NCBI GenBank assembly: GCA_051867655.1
Contig: JBJDYV010000018.1
Span: 1 to 64,000 of the forward strand
Source: JAJPXI01 sp051867655
GTDB lineage: Bacteria; Bacillota; Clostridia; Oscillospirales; Oscillospiraceae
Reading direction: 5' to 3'
DNA length: 64,000 nucleotides
Shown piece after piece: positions 58,147 to 64,000 of this stretch. Under the pieces are notes generated by a model, which did not search any database, was not told the origin of the DNA, and worked only from the letters and a program-made list of their open reading frames with translations. The translations under genes and the position numbers were made by a program. The stretch's first letter is position 1; each line of letters begins with the position of its first letter.

Positions 58147-59444
58147 ATCCTTCTCCTCAGCTTGGCGATAAAAAAGCCGTCCGTGCCGTGGATGTGAGGC
58201 CAGAGGGTCACATAGCCCTCCTCCACCTTCCCGATCGGCGCGGGCAATTCCAGTTCCTCAAGTATAAAGTCCGGGTGCTTTTCAAGAAATCCCTTCACAA
58301 CATCCTCATTTTCCCGCTCCAAAAGGGTGCAGGTGGAGTACAGCAGCACGCCGCCCGGCTTCACATAGGCGCAGGCGTTGTCCAAAATCGCCCGCTGAAT
58401 GGCGGGCAGCCCTTCCAAAGGCGCGGGATCCTTATAGCGGATATCCGGCTTCTTCCGGATGATGCCCAGGCCGGAGCAGGGTACGTCGGCGATCACCAGA
58501 TCGAACGCGCTCTCCCATTCGGGCACCCGCTCTTTTCCGTTCTGTGTTACCGCGCGGATGGAGCTGAGCCCCAGCCGGCGGGCACCGTTTTCAATCAGGG
58601 TCTGTTTATGAGGGTGGATGTCACAGGAGACGATCTCCCCCCGGTCTTCCATGGCGATGGCGGCGGCAAAGGACTTGCCGCCCGGCGCGGCGCACACGTC
58701 CAGCACCCGCATACCCGGCTTGGGGTCCGCCGCCTGCACCGCCAGGCGGGCGGCGGCGTCCTGGACGTAGAATTCGCCCTTTTGGAACGCGTCCAGCTGT
58801 TCCAGGCTGCCTGTTCCCCGCAGGGTCAGGCAGTTGTCCAGCCAGGGGTGGAGTTCGGCCTCCACGCCGGCGCTTGTCAGCTCCTCCAGGACCTGCCGGG
58901 CCGAGGCGCGGCAGGTGTTGACCTGGGCCATGGTGGGCACTTCCCCGTTGTGGCATTCCAGCAGCGCGCGCGCCCCTTCCTCCCCCAGCCGCCGGACAAA
59001 GGTATCCACCAGCCATTGGGGGTGGCTGTACCGGATGGAAAGATCCTCCGGTGGGGTCAGGTCCTGTTTGTTTCGTTCCAGATTGCGCAGGACGGCGTTA
59101 ACCAGTCCCGCGGCTCCGGGATTTTTAGAATATTTCCGGGTCAGCTTCACCGACTCGTTGACCGCTGCGCTGACGGGCACCCGGGTCAGAAAGAGCATCT
59201 GGTAGGCACCCAGCCGCAGCGCAGTGAGCACGTTCAAATCCAGCTTGCCCTTGGCAAACTGATCCACATACCAGTCCAGCAGCATCCGGTTCTGGGTCAC
59301 GCCGAAGGTCAGGCGGGTGGCCAGGGCGGCTTCCCGCCCATCCAGCTTTCCCTCGCTCAGGGTGCGCTTCAAAAAGCCGTCCGCCCAGGCGTCCTGCTTC
59401 TCACAGGCCACCAGGGTGCGGAACGCCGCCTCGCGGGCGGTCAT
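58143..59444 (-). CDS. rsmB: 16S rRNA m5C967 methyltransferase
   Basis: 433 residues: an N-terminal NusB-like RNA-binding domain (AREAAFRTLVACEKQDAWAD) and a SAM-dependent m5C methyltransferase (VLDVCAAPGGKSFAAAIAME, IADVPCSGLGIIRKKPDIRY with its catalytic Cys, and LYSTCTLLERENEDVV with the second Cys). It overlaps fmt and rlmN by four bases each. Confidence 0.95.
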   Translation of the reverse strand: MTAREAAFRTLVACEKQDAWADGFLKRTLSEGKLDGREAALATRLTFGVTQNRMLLDWYVDQFAKGKLDLNVLTALRLGAYQMLFLTRVPVSAAVNESVKLTRKYSKNPGAAGLVNAVLRNLERNKQDLTPPEDLSIRYSHPQWLVDTFVRRLGEEGARALLECHNGEVPTMAQVNTCRASARQVLEELTSAGVEAELHPWLDNCLTLRGTGSLEQLDAFQKGEFYVQDAAARLAVQAADPKPGMRVLDVCAAPGGKSFAAAIAMEDRGEIVSCDIHPHKQTLIENGARRLGLSSIRAVTQNGKERVPEWESAFDLVIADVPCSGLGIIRKKPDIRYKDPAPLEGLPAIQRAILDNACAYVKPGGVLLYSTCTLLERENEDVVKGFLEKHPDFILEELELPAPIGKVEEGYVTLWPHIHGTDGFFIAKLRRRI

Positions 59445-60373
59445 AGAAGGCTGCTCCCTTCCGGAATGGGACGGCCCTGCAGGAAGGCAGACGCCGCCAT
59501 ACGCTTTTTGCCGTCGGGCTGCAGCTCCAGGATCTCCAGTACAGTTTCACCGCCGCAGGCGATCTTCAAACCCTTTTTGTCGGCCTGCACCACGGTACCC
59601 GGCGCGGCGGACACGCTCTCCCCGCACACGGCGGTGGAAAACACCTTGCAGCGCACGCCGCCCAGCTCCGCCGCGGCGGCGGGCCAGGGGATCAGGCCGC
59701 GCACCTGGTCGTGAAGGGCGCGGGCCGGTTTGGTCCAGTCCATGGGAGAGAGCTCCCGGGACAGCATGGGGGCGTAAGTGACCTGCGCCTCGTTCTGGGG
59801 CGTGCGGCTGGCGGTGCCGTCCCCGATCTTCTTTACCGACTCCACCAACAGCTCCGCGCCCAGAGCGGCCAGGCGGTCGTGGAGCGCCTCCACCGTCTCA
59901 TCGGGGTCGATGGGGGTGGACACCTGGGAGATGATGTCCCCCGCGTCCAGCGCGGCGGCCATGTGCATAATGGTCACGCCGGTCTCCTTGTCGCCGTTCA
60001 GAATGGCCCAGTTAATGGGGGCCGCTCCCCGGTATTTAGGCAGTAAAGACGAGTGGACATTGATGCAGCCCTTTGCTGGGTAGTTCAGGATGTCCTCCGG
60101 TAGAATGCGCCCGTAGGCCGCCACCACGATCAGTTCGGGAGCCAGCTCCTGAATCTGGGCCAGCGCCGTGCCGTCCCGCAGTTTGGTGGGCTGGAACACC
60201 GGGATGTCGTGTGCAAGGCAGAACTCCTTGACAGGTGTTGGCTGCAGCTTCATACCCCGGTTTTTCGGTTTATCCGGCTGGGTAAACGCGCCGCAGAGGG
60301 TGTGTCCCGCCTCCACCAGCGCCCGGAGGGAGGGAACCGCGAAATCGGGCGTTCCCATAAACAGGATGCGCAT
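59441..60373 (-). CDS. fmt: Methionyl-tRNA formyltransferase
   Basis: 310 residues from the ATG at 60,373. MRILFMGTPDFAVPSLRALV is the typical start, followed by the formyl-donor binding region (INVHSSLLPKYRGAAPINWA) and the catalytic-type DAGDIISQVSTPI. The C-terminal OB domain (VLEILELQPDGKKRMAASAF) is present. It formylates initiator Met-tRNA. The start overlaps the def stop (TGATG). Confidence 0.96.
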   Translation of the reverse strand: MRILFMGTPDFAVPSLRALVEAGHTLCGAFTQPDKPKNRGMKLQPTPVKEFCLAHDIPVFQPTKLRDGTALAQIQELAPELIVVAAYGRILPEDILNYPAKGCINVHSSLLPKYRGAAPINWAILNGDKETGVTIMHMAAALDAGDIISQVSTPIDPDETVEALHDRLAALGAELLVESVKKIGDGTASRTPQNEAQVTYAPMLSRELSPMDWTKPARALHDQVRGLIPWPAAAAELGGVRCKVFSTAVCGESVSAAPGTVVQADKKGLKIACGGETVLEILELQPDGKKRMAASAFLQGRPIPEGSSLL

Positions 60374-60858
60374 CAGTTGTCCTTCTCCATTTCTTCCAGC
60401 TCTTCCACTGTATAGAGCTTGTCGGTGTGTTCCGTGAACAGGTGGCCGTCCAGGTGCTCGCATTCATGGCAGAAGCAGCGGGCGGTCAGATCCACATCCT
60501 CTACCTCGAACACATTGCCGTTGCGGTCCTGGGCTCTCACGCGCACACGGTAGGGGCGCGTGACTTCCCCGTACAGGCCAGGCACCGACAGACAGCCCTC
60601 CAGGCCGGTCTGCTCGCCCTCGGTAAAGATGATCTCCGGATTGACCAGCTCCAGCATCTCGTCGTCGGCATTGATGACCAGCACCACACGGCGCAGGATG
60701 CCGATCTGGGGCGCGGCCAGGCCGACTCCCCCGGAATCCTTCAGCGTCTCCCGCATATCGTCGATCAGGGCGTGGAGCTTCTCATCAAAGCTGGTCACCG
60801 GATGGCTGACCTTTTTCAAGACCGGATCTTTACTGGACAAAATTTTACGCAATGCCAT
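60373..60858 (-). CDS. def: Peptide deformylase
   Basis: 161 residues from the ATG at 60,858. The three conserved motifs are GVGLAAPQIGI, EGCLSVPGLYG (metal-binding Cys) and CHECEHLDGHLF (HEXXH type). It removes the formyl group from nascent proteins, opposite to fmt, with which it is translationally coupled. A GGAGG site precedes the ATG. Confidence 0.96.
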   Translation of the reverse strand: MALRKILSSKDPVLKKVSHPVTSFDEKLHALIDDMRETLKDSGGVGLAAPQIGILRRVVLVINADDEMLELVNPEIIFTEGEQTGLEGCLSVPGLYGEVTRPYRVRVRAQDRNGNVFEVEDVDLTARCFCHECEHLDGHLFTEHTDKLYTVEELEEMEKDN

Positions 60859-60880
60859 TATAAAAGTTCCTCCATTCCAA

Positions 60881-63355
60881 TCAGTCAAGCGGGTTCACAT
60901 CGGCAAAGACCGAGACCCCGCGGTTTTCCTTATCCTGCTGTGCCGCGCGCACCAGATGGGCCAGCAGAGCGCGCAGCTCCTTCGTGTTTTTCCCGCTGAC
61001 CGTCACGCGGTAGCGGTATCGGTTGTTTACCTTGGCCACCGACGCGGGCGCCGGGCCGAGGATCTGCAGTTCCATTTTGTCATAGGGGGCCGCTTTCAGG
61101 GCGCTCTCCAACGCCTGGCGCAGCCGCAGGCAAGCGCGCAGAACGGCGTGCTCGTCGGACCCCGAGGCGGTCAGCAGGAACAGGTCCCGGAAGGGCGGGC
61201 AGCCCCTGGCCTTCCGCATCTGGATCTCCTGCTGGTAAAAGCTGTCATAATCCTGGGCGGCGGCGCAGGTGATGACCTCGTTTTCCGGCGTCCAGGTCTG
61301 GATGACCGCCCGGCCGCTCTTCACGCCCCGTCCGGCCCGGCCCACCGCCTGGGTGATCAGGGAGAAGGTGCGCTCCCCCGCCCGGAAGTCGTCCACGTAC
61401 AGGGACAGGTCGGCGGCGATCACGCCCACCAGGGTCACGTTTTCGAAGTCCAGCCCTTTGGCCACCATCTGGGTGCCCACCAGGATGGGGATCTTCTCTT
61501 TGACGAACCGGGAAAACATCTTCTCGTGGCTGTTGGAGGCGCTGACCGTATCAGCGTCCATCCGCATGACCTCCACGCCGGGAAACAGCTCCTCCAGCTC
61601 CTGCTGCACCTTCTGGGTGCCCGTGCCGATGAAGGCGAGCTTCCCGCCGCAGGCGGGACAGGCCTCCGGCAGAGGCTCCGAGTGGCCGCAGTAGTGGCAC
61701 ATCAGCCGCCGGTTGGCCGAATGATAGGTCAGATAGACCGAACAGCGGGGACAGGTGGGCACCTCGCCGCACTCCCCGCAGGACAGCATCCGGGAAGCTC
61801 CCCGGCGGTTCAGGAACAGAATACTCTGCTCCCCCCGCTCCAGATTGTCCTCCAGCTCCATGCGCAGCAGGGCACTGATGTCCGACGCATTGCCCGCGCG
61901 CAGCTCCCGCTTCATATCGGTGATGAACACCTTAGGCAGGGCGCGGGCGTTGTAACGGTGATTCAGGGTAAACAGGTGATAACTGCCCTGTTTGGCCAGG
62001 AACATGCTCTCCACCGACGGCGTGGCGGAACCCAGCAGCAGCAGCGCCTTGTTCTGCACGCAGCGGTATTTTGCCACGTCCCGGGCATGGTAGCGGGGCA
62101 CGTTTTCCGACTTGTAGCTGTGCTCCTGTTCCTCGTCCAGGACGATCAGGCCCAGGTTTTGCAGGGGCGCGAACACGGCGGAGCGGGTGCCCAGGACCAC
62201 TTTGGCCCGCCCGGACTTGACCCGCTTCCACTCATCGTACCGCTCCCCCGTACGCAGGCTGCTGTGGAGCACGGCCACCTCATCCCCGAAATGAGAGACG
62301 AAAATACTTAACAGCTGCGGCGTCAGCGCGATCTCCGGCACCAGTACCAGGGCTGTGCGCCCTTCCTCCAGCACCCGGCGGATCAGCTTCAGGTACACCT
62401 GGGTCTTTCCGCTTCCGGTCACGCCGTACAGCAGCGCCGCCGAAGGCTGACCGGACAACAGCAGCGCTTCCAGACCCTCGTAGGCCTGCTGCTGCTCTCC
62501 GTTCAGCTCCACCGGGCCCGCCGGTTCGGCTGCCTTGGTCTGCACCCGCCGCAGCACCTCCCGGCGCTCCAGCTTGATCAGTCCGCTCTTTGCCAGACCG
62601 CGCAGGGTGGCGGGAGAAGCGCCGGTGAAATAACAGATCTCCTTGGAGGATGCGCTGCCGATCCCGGCCAGCAGCTCCACCACGGAATACCGCAGGGGCG
62701 AGCGCTTGCGCTTGGGCTCCACCTGCGCCATGGCCTCCTCCGGTGGGATTGCAAGAGAAGCTACCTGCTCCGTCTTATCTCCCACGCCGCGAGAAGCGCT
62801 GGTCTCCAGGTTCAGAATGCCCTGGTCTGCCAGCAGCTTGAGCGCGGGGTTGGGATCGTGGGGCCCCAGGGCGTCCCGGAGACGGCCGACCTCCGCCGCG
62901 CCGCCGTTGGCGTACAGGATGTCCAGCAGACTGCGGGCGATGCCCGACCGCCCCGCGGCGTCATAGGCTTTTTCCTTGTCCACGCCCTCTGAAATGCGCC
63001 AGGTGTCCTGCAGAGAGAACCACAGGCCGGCGGGCAGCATGGCGCGCACCGCCTCATAGACCGTGCAGAACCACTGCTCCCGCACCCAGAGGGCCAGTTG
63101 GATTCCCTCCTGGTCCAGCACCGGCTCGTCGTCCAGCAGAGCGAGAATGGGCTTCAGGCGCCGGGTGTCCGTCCGGTCTGAAAGAGCCAGAACGATGCCG
63201 TCGCAGCGCCGGTTCCCCGCCCCAAAGGGGACGATGACCCGCATACCGGGCCGGAGCCGGTCTTCCAGCTCGGCGGGGACCAGATAGGAATAGGGGCGGT
63301 CGATCGCATAGGTCGCGGCCGCCAAGGCAACCTTGGCTTCCCGTTCCACATGCAT
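60881..63355 (-). CDS. priA: Primosomal protein N' (replication restart helicase)
   Basis: 824 residues: N-terminal DNA-binding domain (YAIDRPYSYLVPAELEDRLR), winged-helix region, helicase motif I LLYGVTGSGKTQVYL and motif II LIVLDEEQEHSYKSE, zinc-binding cysteines in LSCGECGEVPTCPRCSVYL and LMCHYCGHSEP..ACPACGG, and a C-terminal domain. It reloads the replisome at stalled forks. Normal length; located downstream of rpoZ as usual in Firmicutes. Confidence 0.96.
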   Translation of the reverse strand: MHVEREAKVALAAATYAIDRPYSYLVPAELEDRLRPGMRVIVPFGAGNRRCDGIVLALSDRTDTRRLKPILALLDDEPVLDQEGIQLALWVREQWFCTVYEAVRAMLPAGLWFSLQDTWRISEGVDKEKAYDAAGRSGIARSLLDILYANGGAAEVGRLRDALGPHDPNPALKLLADQGILNLETSASRGVGDKTEQVASLAIPPEEAMAQVEPKRKRSPLRYSVVELLAGIGSASSKEICYFTGASPATLRGLAKSGLIKLERREVLRRVQTKAAEPAGPVELNGEQQQAYEGLEALLLSGQPSAALLYGVTGSGKTQVYLKLIRRVLEEGRTALVLVPEIALTPQLLSIFVSHFGDEVAVLHSSLRTGERYDEWKRVKSGRAKVVLGTRSAVFAPLQNLGLIVLDEEQEHSYKSENVPRYHARDVAKYRCVQNKALLLLGSATPSVESMFLAKQGSYHLFTLNHRYNARALPKVFITDMKRELRAGNASDISALLRMELEDNLERGEQSILFLNRRGASRMLSCGECGEVPTCPRCSVYLTYHSANRRLMCHYCGHSEPLPEACPACGGKLAFIGTGTQKVQQELEELFPGVEVMRMDADTVSASNSHEKMFSRFVKEKIPILVGTQMVAKGLDFENVTLVGVIAADLSLYVDDFRAGERTFSLITQAVGRAGRGVKSGRAVIQTWTPENEVITCAAAQDYDSFYQQEIQMRKARGCPPFRDLFLLTASGSDEHAVLRACLRLRQALESALKAAPYDKMELQILGPAPASVAKVNNRYRYRVTVSGKNTKELRALLAHLVRAAQQDKENRGVSVFADVNPLD

Positions 63356-63401
63356 ACTGCCGCCCCCTTTCCGTCAGGCTCTCCAAAGCACCCGTGCTTC
63401 C

Positions 63402-63593
63402 TTAAACCTGAATGGTCACTTTCCCTTCCGCCACCTCGCGGATGGCCATGGACACCGGCTTGTCGTCCAGCGGGGTCTCATTCTCCTCCGCGGCGCTGGC
63501 GATCTGGCGGGCCCGCTGGGCCACCACGTTGACCAGCATATAGCGGCTGGGCACCTGCTTGAGCAGGTCATTCATTGCGGGATAAAGCATCAT
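63402..63593 (-). CDS. rpoZ: DNA-directed RNA polymerase omega subunit
   Basis: 63 residues, short but typical: MMLYPAMNDLLKQVPSRYML, NVVAQRARQIASAAEE and KPVSMAIREVAEGKV, covering the conserved omega core. It lies six bases after gmk, the standard gmk-rpoZ pair. Confidence 0.93.
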   Translation of the reverse strand: MMLYPAMNDLLKQVPSRYMLVNVVAQRARQIASAAEENETPLDDKPVSMAIREVAEGKVTIQV

Positions 63594-63599
63594 AATTCC

Positions 63600-64000
63600 T
63601 TACACTCCTTCCAGTAAATGCATTCGGTTGCGAACGCGGCAGTCCTCTGCCAGCAAAATGGCCATGATCTCAGCGGCCGCTTCGGGCACCTTGTCATTGA
63701 CCACCAGGTAATCATAGTTTTTGATCTCTTTGCACTCCTCGCGGGCCTTCTGCAGTCGCCCGCTGATGACGTCCTCATCGTCGGTATTGCGCCCGTGCAG
63801 GCGGCGGGACAGCTCCTCAAAGGAGGGCGGCATAATGAAGATCAGCACCGCCTCCGGGCACTTGGCGCGCACCTTGGCTGCGCCCTGCACCTCGATGTCC
63901 AGCAGAACGTCCACGCCCTGGTCCAGCTTTTCCTGGATGACCTTCAGAGAGGTTCCGTAATAGTTTCCCACATATTCCGCGTGTTCCAGCAGCTCCCCGG
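63600..64000 (-). CDS. gmk: Guanylate kinase, 3' portion (5' end beyond window)
   Basis: About 133 C-terminal residues: ELLEHAEYVGNYYGTSLKVI, DVLLDIEVQGAAKVR, FIMPPSFEELSRRLHGRNTD and YDYLVVNDKVPEAAAEIMAI, matching guanylate kinase after the P-loop. It converts GMP to GDP. The frame is open to the window end, so the gene continues to the right; an internal ATG at 63,971 is not the start. Confidence 0.95.
   Translation of the reverse strand, partial: GELLEHAEYVGNYYGTSLKVIQEKLDQGVDVLLDIEVQGAAKVRAKCPEAVLIFIMPPSFEELSRRLHGRNTDDEDVISGRLQKAREECKEIKNYDYLVVNDKVPEAAAEIMAILLAEDCRVRNRMHLLEGV

Overview
The window is a GC-rich Firmicutes chromosome segment, most like an endospore-forming gut clostridium of the Oscillospiraceae (Flavonifractor/Lawsonibacter/Oscillibacter type). 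The evidence is the sporulation cluster spoVM-sipL-spoIVA, the clostridial order gmk-rpoZ-priA-def-fmt-rsmB-rlmN-prpC-prkC-rsgA, and an integrative conjugative element (ICE) of the kind common in that family. Family assignments are from recognition of motifs and remembered homologues; no search was run.

Region 1 (1 to about 24.87 kb) is the right part of an ICE. It holds a conjugation module on the + strand (VirD4/TraG fragment, Maff2-like membrane protein, VirB6/TrbL-like protein, two DNA methyltransferases, PrgI, VirB4, NlpC/P60 hydrolase, DUF4315, DUF4366, Cys-rich proteins), a mobilisation module (MobC, relaxase) split by a low-GC caspase-like gene on the opposite strand, a cargo operon (two-component system plus ABC exporter plus exported proteins), and a maintenance module (KTR protein, XRE repressor, sigma-like protein, TnpW-like protein, large serine recombinase). 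A 23-bp palindrome occurs nine times in this ICE, nearly always at gene boundaries, and I did not see it elsewhere in the window.

Region 2 (24.88-25.44 kb) is chromosome: tRNA-Ala(GGC) with a strong promoter and a duplicated 5' fragment, a terminator, and the last 91 codons of spoIVA.

Region 3 (25,439-50,434) is the main discovery: a 24,996-bp element inserted inside spoIVA. The N-terminal 401 codons lie at 51,634-50,432 and the C-terminal part at 25,438-25,160, both on the - strand. Both junctions share CATAT, and joining them rebuilds a 492-codon SpoIVA in frame, the same length as B. subtilis SpoIVA. The element encodes its own large serine recombinase at one end and a 44-residue SHOCT-like protein at the other. 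It otherwise carries an all-minus-strand cargo with no phage genes: an SLH surface protein, many lipoproteins, zinc-ribbon/TPM/SPFH proteins resembling the B. subtilis YdjG-YdjH-YdjI membrane-protection set, a 5'-nucleotidase-like phosphoesterase and a sensor/regulator cluster. The layout matches the 'skin'-type sporulation-gene intervening elements that are excised in the mother cell, here in the gene for the coat basement ATPase.

Region 4 (50.4-64 kb) is core chromosome on the - strand: the rest of spoIVA, sipL, a 23-codon spoVM, then rsgA, prkC, prpC, rlmN, rsmB, fmt, def, priA, rpoZ and the 3' part of gmk. SpoVM, SipL and SpoIVA work together: SpoVM marks the curved forespore membrane, SpoIVA polymerises on it, and SipL links SpoIVA to the coat. 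Interrupting spoIVA should therefore block coat assembly unless the element is excised.
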